Source of the DNA: Emticicia sp051209875
GTDB lineage: Bacteria > Bacteroidota > Bacteroidia > Cytophagales > Spirosomataceae
Length of the DNA: 64,000 nt
Direction of reading: 5' to 3'
Assembly: GCF_051209875.1 (NCBI RefSeq)
Contig: NZ_JBNTQY010000001.1
Location: 3,162,001 to 3,226,000, forward strand
Positions within the stretch are counted from its first letter, which is position 1. Each line of letters begins with the position of its first letter. Below the pieces are notes generated by a model. The model did not search any database. It was not told where the DNA came from and was given only the letters and a program-made list of their open reading frames with translations. The translations under genes were made by a program, and so were the position numbers. Shown here piece after piece: positions 51,270-59,895 of this stretch.

Positions 51270-52242
51270 AGTTTTCCAGTGTAGCCGCTCTTCTGATTCG
51301 GTCATTGATTGCACGACCTAAGTCAATTTCTGGCAGAATTTCTGTATAAATTATTTCAAAACCTCTGACATCTAATGCTCGCATATAGGCAAAAAGATTT
51401 TTTGCTGCTTCTCGAAAATCACCTGTGGGTGAGAGTATTAATTGATTCTCACGAGGTATATTTGGATGAAACTCTCTAAAACCAAGAAAACCAATGGAGA
51501 ATTGGGAGTTGATAAGTGGAATGCCACCCGTTGAGAATTGAGAATTAAGAATTACTAATTGGGTTCTTGGAGCATAATGGCTTTTTAACATGCCTGGAGC
51601 TTGTGGATTTGAAGACGAATGTTCTTGTATTTTGATTTTTCCTACCACTTGTTCTATTACTTCAATTGCCAAGCCTCCTTTGCGATAAACAATTATTTCA
51701 TCTCCAATAAATCCAATAATCGAAGATTCAATTCCAACCTTACATTCTCCTCCATCCAAGATATATTTAATCTTAGTACCCAGTTGATTATCAACATGTT
51801 GTGCTGAAGTTGGTGAAATATAGCCAAATGGATTGGCACTTGGGGCAGCTAATGGGAAATCTAAATTTTGTAATAATTCAAGAGCCAAAGGATGATTAGG
51901 AATTCTTACTGCGACAGTTTCTAAACCCGAAGTTACTAAATCTGAAATATTTTCCTTTTTAGGCAAGAGTAAAGTTAATGGCCCCGGCATAAACTTTTTG
52001 GCAAGCAGTTGAGCTTTTTCGGGAATTTCACGCACAAAATCTGAGATGCGTTCAATACTCGAAGTATGAACAATCAAGGGATCAAAAGTTGGACGATTTT
52101 TTACTTCAAAAATTTTCGTAACAGCCTCTGCATTAAAAGCATTTCCAGCTAAACCATAGACAGTTTCAGTTGGCAAACCAATAACTTCATTCGCTTCCAG
52201 TAGCCTAATTGCTTGTTTGATATCTTGTCCTATAACTGCCAT
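51268..52242 (-). CDS. L-threonylcarbamoyladenylate synthase (Sua5/YrdC/YwlC type)
   Basis: A 324-residue Sua5-type enzyme that makes threonylcarbamoyl-AMP for the t6A37 modification of tRNAs. YrdC domain: IGLPTETVYGLAGNAF, IFEVKNRPTFDPLIVH, FMPGPLTLLLPKK, SANPFGYISPTSAQHV. The Sua5 C-terminal domain begins at about 210 (APGMLKSHYAPRTQLVI). Between HYAPRT and the normal continuation the protein carries ILNSQFSTGGIPLINSQFSI, whose DNA at 51491-51563 is made of the AATTCTCAATTCTC words seen in gaps; it looks like an in-frame insertion. The start ATG overlaps the upstream GNAT stop by one base (TAATG). Confidence 0.92.
   Translation of the reverse strand: MAVIGQDIKQAIRLLEANEVIGLPTETVYGLAGNAFNAEAVTKIFEVKNRPTFDPLIVHTSSIERISDFVREIPEKAQLLAKKFMPGPLTLLLPKKENISDLVTSGLETVAVRIPNHPLALELLQNLDFPLAAPSANPFGYISPTSAQHVDNQLGTKIKYILDGGECKVGIESSIIGFIGDEIIVYRKGGLAIEVIEQVVGKIKIQEHSSSNPQAPGMLKSHYAPRTQLVILNSQFSTGGIPLINSQFSIGFLGFREFHPNIPRENQLILSPTGDFREAAKNLFAYMRALDVRGFEIIYTEILPEIDLGRAINDRIRRAATLEN
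51491..51563. repeat. Short-word repeat inside the Sua5 gene
   Basis: Plus-strand words AATGGAGAATTGGGAGTT (51493-51510) and TTGAGAATTGAGAATTAAG (51531-51549), then AATTACTAATTGGG, encode two NSQFS peptides in the linker after HYAPRT. The words resemble the intergenic arrays and keep the reading frame open. Confidence 0.5.
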
Positions 52243-52712
52243 TAAATTAATTCTTTTTCAAAATAAGCCACATCCGACTCAGGATTGTAATTATAAGGCT
52301 GTGTTTCTCTAAAACCTAATGAAGCATATAAATAATTAGCAGACTGTAAACGTTTTAAAGTATCCAATTTCATTATTTTATATCCTTTTCCTTTTGCTTC
52401 TTCAATGATTGTTTGTGTCATTTTCTTACCTAAACCCAAACCTTGAAACTCAGGTTTTACATACAGTCTTTTCATTTCACATATACCTTCTTCTAATTTC
52501 CAAAGAGCTACACAAGCCGCTGGTTGTGAGTCAATTTTTGCTAAAAAAATAGCACCTTCAGGCTCGGCGTATTTGGCAGGAAGTTTGGCTAATTCACTTT
52601 CAAAATCTTGAAAATCAAGACTTATTTCTAAGAATTTTGCATATTCTCGAAACAAATTTTTGATTTCTTCTAAATCTTCTTTTGTTGCTATTTTTAGTAT
52701 TGATAGTTGCAT
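52242..52712 (-). CDS. GNAT-family N-acetyltransferase
   Basis: A 156-residue GNAT enzyme; acetyl-CoA loop VKPEFQGLGLGKKMTQ, then KIMKLDTLKRLQSANYLYASLGF, which resembles PhnO/YhfO-like bacterial members. Substrate unknown. Its stop codon TAA shares one base with the ATG of Sua5, so translation of the two is probably coupled. It starts 28 bp downstream of truA, so truA-GNAT-sua5 may form one transcript. Confidence 0.88.
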   Translation of the reverse strand: MQLSILKIATKEDLEEIKNLFREYAKFLEISLDFQDFESELAKLPAKYAEPEGAIFLAKIDSQPAACVALWKLEEGICEMKRLYVKPEFQGLGLGKKMTQTIIEEAKGKGYKIMKLDTLKRLQSANYLYASLGFRETQPYNYNPESDVAYFEKELI

Positions 52713-52739
52713 ACTTGATTATTCATTCTGCTTTTTAAT

Positions 52740-53471
52740 TTAATCATACCCAACCTCAACCAAAGTCAATCCTTCAGGCGGCACTGCTCTTCCTGCTTTA
52801 TTTCTATTTTTTGATAAAATAATCTGTTCAAAATCAGACAATTGCATTCGCCCTGCTCCTACTTCTATCATTGTTCCTACGATTGCTCTTACCATGCCAC
52901 GTAAAAACCTATCTGCCTTAATATGGAACAATAAAAACTTCTCTTGGCGTTCCCAGTAAGCATATTCAATCTTACAATCAAATGTAGCAACATCAGTCTT
53001 AACTTTACTAAAACATTGAAAATCAATATGTTTCAATAAAATTTCGCCAGCCTGATTCATCAAATCTATATCTAAATTTGTTCTAATAAAATAGGCCATT
53101 TCATTCCAAAATGGGTTCTTATCTTGAACGATTCGGTAAAGATAACGTCTATGGGTAGCATCAAATCTTGAATGAAAATCATCTGCAACTTGTAAAATAC
53201 GCTTAATTGCAATCGCTTTTGGTAATATGCCATTCATGCTATGAGCAAATTTATCTACATTTGGAATCTCTTCCTCAATATCAATATGAGCATATTGCTG
53301 AAAAGCATGCACACCCGCATCAGTTCGACTACTTCCTGTAATCTCAATTTTTTGTTTCAAAATGATAGATATGGCTTTTTCTATTTCCTCCTGCACGGTC
53401 ATCGCATTAGGTTGTATTTGCCAACCATGAAATTCAGTACCTTTATATGAACATTCAATTAAATATCGCAT
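52740..53471 (-). CDS. truA: tRNA pseudouridine(38-40) synthase
   Basis: A 243-residue TruA enzyme. It converts uridines 38-40 in the anticodon arm to pseudouridine. Catalytic Asp51 is in SRTDAGVHAFQQ; HRRYLYRI and FLRGMVRAIVGTMIEVG are family motifs. Length is typical. It is the first gene of the truA-GNAT-sua5 group; two of the three members act on tRNA. Confidence 0.95.
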   Translation of the reverse strand: MRYLIECSYKGTEFHGWQIQPNAMTVQEEIEKAISIILKQKIEITGSSRTDAGVHAFQQYAHIDIEEEIPNVDKFAHSMNGILPKAIAIKRILQVADDFHSRFDATHRRYLYRIVQDKNPFWNEMAYFIRTNLDIDLMNQAGEILLKHIDFQCFSKVKTDVATFDCKIEYAYWERQEKFLLFHIKADRFLRGMVRAIVGTMIEVGAGRMQLSDFEQIILSKNRNKAGRAVPPEGLTLVEVGYD

Positions 53472-53653
53472 AATGCAAAATTACGATTTACGAACGACGA
53501 ATGACGAATTTTGTAAAGAGAATTTATCAAACAAATAAAAGTAGCGTTAATTTTATCGTTCAGAATCACCAATTAAAATTCGCTTAAATTTTTATTGATT
53601 AAACGCAATTCTACATCCATAACTCAACATTCACAATTATTTTTTTCAAAATC

Positions 53654-53696
53654 TTATCCACATCGTGGAACATTTTTCCCACAGCGTGGAACATTT
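53654..53696. promoter_or_regulatory. DnaA-box-like site and two GTGGAACA direct repeats upstream of parA
   Basis: TTATCCACA at 53654-53662 exactly matches the classical DnaA box. It overlaps the first of two repeats: CGTGGAACATTT occurs at 53664-53675 and again at 53685-53696, 21 bp apart, each preceded by CCACA. GTGGAACA is the right half of the TGTTCCACGTGGAACA-type ParB site; the left halves CCACAT and CCACAG are imperfect. It could bind ParB or control parAB. Confidence 0.5.
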
Positions 53697-53757
53697 AATT
53701 GTTTCTTAACATTAAAAGTTGGATATTTGAGCCAGTAATTTTCTCTAACCACAAGAA

Positions 53758-54540
53758 ATGGGAAAAATAATAGCAATTGCCAATCAAAAAGGTGGTGTAG
53801 GCAAAACCACAACGACCATTAACTTAGCAGCCAGCTTGGCTGCCCTCGAATTTCGTACCCTTATAATTGATGCCGACCCACAGGCGAATGCCACATCGGG
53901 TTTAGGTTTCAATCCTAAAGAGGTTGAAAACAGCATTTACGAATGTATGGTAGATGATATACGTCCACGTGACATTATCATCCAAACCGACTTTCCAAAT
54001 CTTGATTTGTTACCTTCACACATCGACCTTGTTGGTGCAGAAATCGAAATGATCAATCTGCCGAAACGTGAGGAAAAAATGAAGGAATCGCTCATGGACG
54101 TGAAAGACATGTATGATTTTATCATCATTGATTGTTCGCCTTCATTGGGTTTGATAGTAATCAATAGTCTCACTGCTGCAGATTCTGTGATTGTACCAGT
54201 TCAATGTGAATATTTTGCACTGGAAGGGCTTGGAAAATTGTTGAATACCATTAAAATCATTCAACAAAGACTCAATCCTGCATTGACGATTGAAGGGATT
54301 TTACTAACAATGTATGATTTGCGAGTGCGTTTGTCTAACCAAGTCGTACATGAAGTAACAACACACTTTAGGAATATGGTTTTCCAAACCCTCATTCCTC
54401 GCAACATTCGCTTATCTGAATCGCCAAGTTATGGTGTTCCAGCTCTTGCTCAAGATGCTGACAGCAAGGGTGCAATCAGTTATTTGAATCTTGCACGTGA
54501 GATTTTAGTAAAAAATGGTAAACTTGGACAAGATAGTTGA
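53758..54540 (+). CDS. parA: Chromosome-partitioning ATPase ParA (Soj)
   Basis: A 260-residue ParA/Soj ATPase. The deviant Walker A is KGGVGKTT at residues 11-18 in IAIANQKGGVGKTTTTINLA; Walker A-prime is LIIDADPQANATSGLG; Walker B is FIIIDCSPSLG. It lacks the N-terminal DNA-binding domain of plasmid ParA, so it is the chromosomal type. It works with ParB in origin segregation. ParB follows after 156 bp. The start ATG lies 62 bp after the repeats at 53654-53696. Confidence 0.96.
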   Translation: MGKIIAIANQKGGVGKTTTTINLAASLAALEFRTLIIDADPQANATSGLGFNPKEVENSIYECMVDDIRPRDIIIQTDFPNLDLLPSHIDLVGAEIEMINLPKREEKMKESLMDVKDMYDFIIIDCSPSLGLIVINSLTAADSVIVPVQCEYFALEGLGKLLNTIKIIQQRLNPALTIEGILLTMYDLRVRLSNQVVHEVTTHFRNMVFQTLIPRNIRLSESPSYGVPALAQDADSKGAISYLNLAREILVKNGKLGQDS

Positions 54541-54696
54541 GTAAAAGTGTGATCAGAATTTTGTTTAAACATTTATTCTCGATTGCTTACTCATTTTTAG
54601 TACTTCTAAATTCCACAATCATTTTATTTTATAAGAAATTACATTAAAGGTGTTTAAGCAAAGATTTAACAGAATCTATGTACATCAAAAAAATAT

Positions 54697-55632
54697 ATGG
54701 AGACAAAGGTAGCAACAACAAAAAAGAATATGACTGGGCTTGGAAGAGGTCTGGGAGCATTGCTGTCTGATTCAGGTTCAGAAAGAAATCCTGAGAAAGC
54801 TTCAGAAACACCTGCCACTCGTCGAATGGAAGCGATGAGTGGTATGCACGAAATATTGATTGAGTCAGTTGAAACCAATCCTTTTCAACCTCGTACGCAT
54901 TTCGATCAAGAAGCTTTACAAGAATTAGCTGAATCAATCAAGGTCTTAGGTATTATTCAGCCGATAACAGTTAAAGAATCGAGTCCTGGAAAGTATATTT
55001 TAATTTCAGGAGAACGCCGTTTACAGGCATCTAAATTGGCAGGATTAAGTAAAATTCCTGCTTATGTTAGAACTGCCAATGACCAGCAAATGCTCGAAAT
55101 GGCTCTCATCGAAAACATTCAACGTGAAAACTTGAATGCGATTGAGATTGCCCTAAGCTATCACCGACTCCTAAGTGAATTTCATTTAAAACAAGAAGAA
55201 TTAGGCGACCGAGTTGGGAAAAATCGTACAACTGTCAACAATTATTTACGTTTGTTGAAACTCCCCGATGTCATTCAAGCTGCGGTAAGAGATAGTGAAA
55301 TTTCGATGGGTCACGCTCGTGCTTTAATCAATATTGATAATCACGAAACACAGATAAAGCTTTTCAATAAAATTGTTGAAGAAAATTGGTCAGTACGAAA
55401 AGTAGAAGACGAAGTGAGAAGATTGACTTTGGTGATTCCTGAAGAAACAAAAAATACTCGCCAAACTTCAATCAAGCAAGAAATTTCTTCTCTACAATTT
55501 AGACTTCAAGGCTATTTTGGAACAAAAGTATTGGTTAAGGCTGATGAAAAACATAAAGGAGAAATAAAAATTCCATTTACTTCAAAAGAAGAATTAGATA
55601 GAATCTTGAATGCCATCAAAGTTACTGATTAA
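54697..55632 (+). CDS. parB: Chromosome-partitioning protein ParB (Spo0J)
   Basis: A 311-residue ParB. N-terminal KNMTGLGRGLGALLSD is typical. The ParB/Srx-like CTPase domain has NPFQPRTHFD, GIIQPITVKE and ISGERRLQASKLAG; the HTH DNA-binding part includes LGDRVGKNRTTVNNYLRLLKLP and MGHARALINI, followed by a C-terminal dimer domain. It binds parS sites near the origin and loads SMC. No perfect parS was found in the window, but GTGGAACA half-sites lie upstream of parA. Confidence 0.96.
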   Translation: METKVATTKKNMTGLGRGLGALLSDSGSERNPEKASETPATRRMEAMSGMHEILIESVETNPFQPRTHFDQEALQELAESIKVLGIIQPITVKESSPGKYILISGERRLQASKLAGLSKIPAYVRTANDQQMLEMALIENIQRENLNAIEIALSYHRLLSEFHLKQEELGDRVGKNRTTVNNYLRLLKLPDVIQAAVRDSEISMGHARALINIDNHETQIKLFNKIVEENWSVRKVEDEVRRLTLVIPEETKNTRQTSIKQEISSLQFRLQGYFGTKVLVKADEKHKGEIKIPFTSKEELDRILNAIKVTD

Positions 55633-55714
55633 TAAGGTTAAATAAAGTTAAATTCTTGGTTAGAAAGCATCAAATAACAAAATCGCTCGTTGATTAACCA
55701 AAAACTTGGAAAAT

Positions 55715-56380
55715 ATGATTAGGATTTTGGCAATATTGTTCTTTTTTTCAACTGCTACTTTTGCACAAAAAATAGACTCTCTCAGAAAGGTTTATAATAG
55801 CCGAGCCTTAGAAAATGTGGAGCTAAATAAAAAAATGGTGGTTGATTCGGTAAAAAAGATTGGTTTACGAAATGTGCGAAAAAGTGCGATTGGCTTGAAA
55901 AAAATGATATTCAGCGATTCTACTCAAAAAGGCAATATTCCACGTAAAGTTTTATTCCGTTCATTAATTTTACCTGGTTGGGGGCAAGCTACGAATAAGC
56001 AATATTGGATAATTCCAATTGTCTATGCCGCTGCTGGGGGTGGCATTTACGCAATCAAATTCAACAACGATAAATATAAATTTTATAAAGGATATTTGGC
56101 AAACTTCGTGATTGATGGGGTAAAAGAAGTAACAATCAATGGTAGAGGTCCATTTACACAAGCACAAGTTGAACCCGCTGTAAAAGCCTATCATCGTCAA
56201 AGAGATTTATCATATATTGGTATGGCACTGGGTTGGACTTTACAGGCAGTGCAAGCAAATGTCTCGGCTCACTTAAAAGGATTTGATATGAACGACGACA
56301 TTTCAATTAAATTAGAACCAAGTATTCAGTCCTCATCCTTCGGAAATGCCGTTGGTGTAAAAATTGGGCTTAATTTTTAA
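55715..56380 (+). CDS. DUF5683-family exported protein
   Basis: A 221-residue protein with a signal peptide (ending near ATFAQ) and two hydrophobic helices (about 90-108 and 160-175). RSLILPGWGQATNKQYWIIPIVYAAAGG is the family signature, and LSYIGMALGWTLQAVQANVSAHLKGFDMNDDIS closes the helical part. The final segment resembles an outer-membrane-like beta strand (VGVKIGLNF). Function unknown; in Bacteroidota it sits between parB and dapB, as here. The ATG at 55715 is preferred to a TTG nine bases upstream. Confidence 0.85.
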   Translation: MIRILAILFFFSTATFAQKIDSLRKVYNSRALENVELNKKMVVDSVKKIGLRNVRKSAIGLKKMIFSDSTQKGNIPRKVLFRSLILPGWGQATNKQYWIIPIVYAAAGGGIYAIKFNNDKYKFYKGYLANFVIDGVKEVTINGRGPFTQAQVEPAVKAYHRQRDLSYIGMALGWTLQAVQANVSAHLKGFDMNDDISIKLEPSIQSSSFGNAVGVKIGLNF

Positions 56381-56407
56381 TAATAAAATAAATTTATACG
56401 TTAAAGT

Positions 56408-57124
56408 ATGCGAATAGCACTTTTAGGCTACGGAAAAATGGGTAAAGTCATTGAACAAATTGCTTTACAACGTGGACATGAAATCTCAGCAAAAATTGAT
56501 ATTAACAATCGTACCGGGCTTTTATCACTCAATAGTGATAATACCGATGTAGTGATTGAATTTAGTTCGCCCGAATCTGCTTATGGAAACCTAAAGTATT
56601 GCATGGAGTTTGGTCTTCCAACTGTTTGTGGTACAACTGGCTGGCTTCAACATAAAACAGAGATTGAAAAATTATGTCTTGAAAATAAGGCTGCTTTTTT
56701 CTATGCTTCAAATTATAGTATTGGCGTAAATTTATTTTTTGAGTTGAATAAAAAATTAGCTCAATTAATAAATCCTTATAAAGAATATAAAGTTTCGAGC
56801 AATGAAATTCACCATACCGAAAAGAAAGATGCTCCAAGTGGTACAGCAATTACATTGGCAGAAGGAATTATTGAAAACCTCACTGAAAAAAGTAAATGGG
56901 TGAACAATCAAATTGCTGCTGAAAGTGAAGTGCCAATTTGGTCGTCCCGTGAAGGAAAAGTTCCTGGAACGCATACTGTGAAATATATTTCTGAAGTTGA
57001 TCAAATAGAAATTTCGCACATTGCACATAGCCGTAATGGGTTTGCTTTAGGTGCCGTGATAGCAGCTGAATGGCTCAATGGTAAAAAAGGTGTTTTTGGA
57101 ATGAAAGATTTGATGGGATTTTAA
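56408..57124 (+). CDS. dapB: 4-hydroxy-tetrahydrodipicolinate reductase
   Basis: A 238-residue enzyme of the lysine/diaminopimelate pathway. The Rossmann motif LLGYGKMGK is at the N terminus, CGTTGW follows, and the catalytic region is HHTEKKDAPSGTA (His135/His136, Lys139/140). At 238 residues it is slightly shorter than E. coli DapB (273), as in other Bacteroidota. It is 27 bp downstream of DUF5683 and 119 bp upstream of lepB. Confidence 0.95.
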   Translation: MRIALLGYGKMGKVIEQIALQRGHEISAKIDINNRTGLLSLNSDNTDVVIEFSSPESAYGNLKYCMEFGLPTVCGTTGWLQHKTEIEKLCLENKAAFFYASNYSIGVNLFFELNKKLAQLINPYKEYKVSSNEIHHTEKKDAPSGTAITLAEGIIENLTEKSKWVNNQIAAESEVPIWSSREGKVPGTHTVKYISEVDQIEISHIAHSRNGFALGAVIAAEWLNGKKGVFGMKDLMGF

Positions 57125-57164
57125 AAGTAATAACTATTAACTCATTTTAATAAAAACAACAAAT

Positions 57165-57235
57165 TTTAAGCTAATCACTAAAAGCTAATATTGGACAGCC
57201 GTAGTGGCTAATCATTAGAGGCTAACAACTAAATA
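57165..57235. repeat. GCTAAT/GGCTAA word array
   Basis: AAGCTAATCACTAAAAGCTAATATT, then GTAGTGGCTAATCATT, AGAGGCTAACAACTAAA occupy the gap between dapB and lepB. The words are near copies of one another, all in the same sense. Confidence 0.5.
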
Positions 57236-57243
57236 AAAAATCA

Positions 57244-58389
57244 ATGGCAGAAGTATTAACAACAGAAACCAAACCTGTAAAGAAAAAATCAGCAATAAGA
57301 GAGTGGTTCGATTCAGTATTATTTGCAGTAGTAGCTGCTACATTAATTAGATGGTTATTTTTAGAAGCTTATACAATTCCAACGGGTTCGATGGAAAAAA
57401 GCCTTTTAATCAACGATTTCCTTTTTGTGAGTAAACTCCATTACGGTTCACGTACACCAAAAACTATTTTACAAGTACCATTGACCCATCAAAAAATTTG
57501 GTTTACTGAAATCCCTTCATATTCAACTTTAATTCAATTACCTCAATTCCGCTTGCCTGGGTTTACCTCAGTTAAAAATGGTGATGTAGTTGTATTTAAT
57601 TATCCAGGATGCCCTACTCGACCTGATGAATTTGGTGGATATGATAAATATCCTGTTGATTTAAGAACAAACTATATCAAACGATGCGTTGCGATTGCAG
57701 GTGATATATTGGAAGTACGAAAAGGACAAGTTTTTATTAACGGTAAAGCATCGGACACACCTGAAAAATCGCAAATTGAATACGCTATTGAAACCAATAC
57801 GCAAGTAAATGAAAAGATTTTCAAGAAATATGAAATCACTGAGTTTCAGCAAGATATGCGTATGACAGATAAAACCATTTATTATGTGACTGCATCTCAG
57901 AAATCAATCAATGATATGAAAGGGCTTGATTTTGTGAAAAATATTACGCCAATGCTTCAGGAAAAAGGAGATACATCAACGTATGCAACTAACCCAACTT
58001 TCCCGCAAAATTCAAGATTATTCCCTTTTAATAGAGATAATTTCGGGCCAATTACGATTCCTAAAAAAGGTGTGACTGTTCAATTAGATGAAAAAAATCT
58101 TGCTTTGTATAAAAGTGTTATTTTGACTTTTGATGGTAATTCTGATGCAAAATTGGTTGATGGAAAAATCATTTTAGATGGCAAACCTATCACTTCTTAC
58201 ACATTCAAACAAGATTATTATTTCATGATGGGTGATAATCGTCATGGATCTGATGATTCTCGTTTCTGGGGATTTGTGCCTGAAGATCATATCGTTGGAA
58301 AAGCAGTATTTATTTGGATGTCGATTGATAAAGATGGTAGTTTCTTGAATAAAATTCGTTGGAGTCGCTTATTTTCAATCATTAGATAA
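57244..58389 (+). CDS. lepB: Signal peptidase I
   Basis: A 381-residue inner-membrane peptidase that cleaves Sec signal peptides. The N-terminal membrane helix is at about 23-42. Catalytic Ser49 is in IPTGSMEKSL and the base Lys146 in KRCVAIAGD; the last conserved box is MMGDNRHGSDDSRFWGFVPED. The stretch between the Lys box and the last box is about 150 residues, longer than in E. coli, as is common for Bacteroidota. It is the last gene of the parA-to-lepB run. Confidence 0.94.
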   Translation: MAEVLTTETKPVKKKSAIREWFDSVLFAVVAATLIRWLFLEAYTIPTGSMEKSLLINDFLFVSKLHYGSRTPKTILQVPLTHQKIWFTEIPSYSTLIQLPQFRLPGFTSVKNGDVVVFNYPGCPTRPDEFGGYDKYPVDLRTNYIKRCVAIAGDILEVRKGQVFINGKASDTPEKSQIEYAIETNTQVNEKIFKKYEITEFQQDMRMTDKTIYYVTASQKSINDMKGLDFVKNITPMLQEKGDTSTYATNPTFPQNSRLFPFNRDNFGPITIPKKGVTVQLDEKNLALYKSVILTFDGNSDAKLVDGKIILDGKPITSYTFKQDYYFMMGDNRHGSDDSRFWGFVPEDHIVGKAVFIWMSIDKDGSFLNKIRWSRLFSIIR

Positions 58390-58405
58390 CAGAGGTTTAA
58401 AATGA

Positions 58406-58441
58406 CAAAGGCACCGAGAAATTCACTTCTTTGTGCCTTTG
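58406..58441. terminator. Hairpin between lepB and ung
   Basis: CAAAGGCAC at 58406-58414 pairs with GTGCCTTTG at 58433-58441 (9 bp). The region continues TGCCTTTGCCACTTTATTCC, a Bacteroidota-type repeat word. It separates convergent genes ending at 58389 and 58472. Confidence 0.6.
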
Positions 58442-58471
58442 CCACTTTATTCCTCTCTGACACTTTACCCC

Positions 58472-59137
58472 CTACCACTCAATCTCCTTCATTCCCTTAC
58501 TTCTCAAATAATTATTGGCTTGACTGAAATGTTTGTTTCCAAACCAACCACCAAAATTGGCCGACATTGGTGATGGATGTTTTGATTTTAGCACAAAGTG
58601 CTTTTTTGCATCAATAATTTTGCCTTTATCTTGGGCATATTTTCCCCAAAGCATAAAAACAACGCCTTCTTTTTCGTCATTAATACATTTTATTACAGCA
58701 TCTGTAAACTGCTCCCATCCTTTATTTTGATGTGATCCTGCCATACTCGCCTTGACTGTCAATGTTGAGTTCAGCATCAAAACTCCTTGTTCAGCCCAAC
58801 GTTCCAAATTACCACTTTTAGGAAAAGGTATGCCCAAATCATCACCCAATTCTTTAAAAATATTTATCAATGAAGGAGGAAATGTGACACCATCATTCAC
58901 TGAAAAACTTAGGCCATTAGCCTGACGAGGACCATGATAAGGGTCTTGCCCAAGAATCACTACTCGTGTGTTTTCAAAACTACATTTATCAAAAGCATTA
59001 AAAATTAATTTTCCAGGAGGATAACAAACCCCGTTCTGATATTCTGCTTTGACAAAGTTTATTAGATTTTCAAAATAAGATTTTTCAAACTCATTTTTTA
59101 ATCTCTTTTTCCAACTTTCATCAATTTTTACATCCAT
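58472..59137 (-). CDS. ung: Uracil-DNA glycosylase
   Basis: A 221-residue family 1 uracil-DNA glycosylase that removes uracil from DNA. Motif GQDPYHGPRQANGLSFSV contains catalytic Asp65; the second active-site motif is HPSPMSANFGG with catalytic His. Length is normal. The longer reading from a TTG at 59143 is less likely than ATG 59135-59137 (MDVKIDESW). Confidence 0.95.
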   Translation of the reverse strand: MDVKIDESWKKRLKNEFEKSYFENLINFVKAEYQNGVCYPPGKLIFNAFDKCSFENTRVVILGQDPYHGPRQANGLSFSVNDGVTFPPSLINIFKELGDDLGIPFPKSGNLERWAEQGVLMLNSTLTVKASMAGSHQNKGWEQFTDAVIKCINDEKEGVVFMLWGKYAQDKGKIIDAKKHFVLKSKHPSPMSANFGGWFGNKHFSQANNYLRSKGMKEIEW

Positions 59138-59341
59138 GTTCAATAAATATATATTTGTATTTAAAAATATTTTGTAATTTTAATCCTTTAAATCATTAAT
59201 ACCCATTCTTAGTAGCTGTTTGATAAGTTTTTTTACAATAAAATTCAAAATTAAGTTACCATGACGCTAATTTACACGTCATAAACTTAAATTACTCAGA
59301 AAAACTTGCAAAATTTCATTGCCCTAACGCTATTTTTAATT

Positions 59342-59731
59342 ATGACAACTATTGCAATAACTGCTGGTGTAAAAGTGAGTGTTATTACTGAATACCAGCC
59401 TTCCTATTCCAGTCCTTTACAAGAACACTATGTTTTCACTTATCGCATTCGAATCGAAAATAATAGTGATAATACAGTACAACTTTTACGTCGTCAATGG
59501 TATATTTATGATTCCAATGCCACTGTACGTCAAGTTGAAGGTGAAGGAGTTATTGGCTTGCAACCCATTTTAGAACCTGGTGAAGTTCATGAATACGTTT
59601 CTGGATGTAATTTAAAAACTTCTGTTGGCAAAATGGTCGGCAATTATTTGATGGAACGCCTTATTGATGGGAAACAATTTTATGCTGAAATACCCGAATT
59701 TAATCTAATTGTGCCTTACCGATTGAACTAA
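59342..59731 (+). CDS. apaG: Co2+/Mg2+ efflux protein ApaG
   Basis: A 130-residue ApaG protein with the fibronectin-III-like fold: VKVSVITEYQPSYSSPLQEHYVFTYRIRIENNSDNTVQLLRRQWYI spread over residues 9-53 in the standard order, GVIGLQPILEPGEVHEYVSGC, and MVGNYLM. ApaG is linked to cobalt/magnesium efflux in enterobacteria; its molecular role is not settled. The ORF could begin at a TTG at 59306, but the family starts at the ATG of 59342. A terminator follows. Confidence 0.92.
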   Translation: MTTIAITAGVKVSVITEYQPSYSSPLQEHYVFTYRIRIENNSDNTVQLLRRQWYIYDSNATVRQVEGEGVIGLQPILEPGEVHEYVSGCNLKTSVGKMVGNYLMERLIDGKQFYAEIPEFNLIVPYRLN

Positions 59732-59753
59732 TGTCTTATTGAATATATCTAAT

Positions 59754-59785
59754 AAAGAAAGCACGGCATTGGTCGTGCTTTCTTT
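59754..59785 (+). terminator. Terminator of apaG
   Basis: AAAGAAAGCACG at 59754-59765 and CGTGCTTTCTTT at 59774-59785 form a perfect 12-bp stem with an 8-base loop. Confidence 0.87.
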
Positions 59786-59840
59786 GTTTAAAAAATCGTA
59801 AAATTATTATAGTTTTTCAATAGTATATTCAAAACTACCT

Positions 59841-59848
59841 TAATTTTG
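59841..59848 (+). promoter_or_regulatory. Candidate -7 box of fumC
   Basis: TAATTTTG matches TAnnTTTG exactly, 47 bp before the fumC ATG. No convincing TTTG element was found upstream. Confidence 0.4.
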
Positions 59849-59895
59849 CAAAACAAATAATTTATTTTAAATCTAATAATATATTATAAAAAATC

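Noticed and set aside
53472..53757. Replication origin (oriC) between truA and parA
   Set aside because: Only one perfect DnaA box was seen and dnaA, rpmH or gyrase genes are absent; skew analysis cannot be done by eye.
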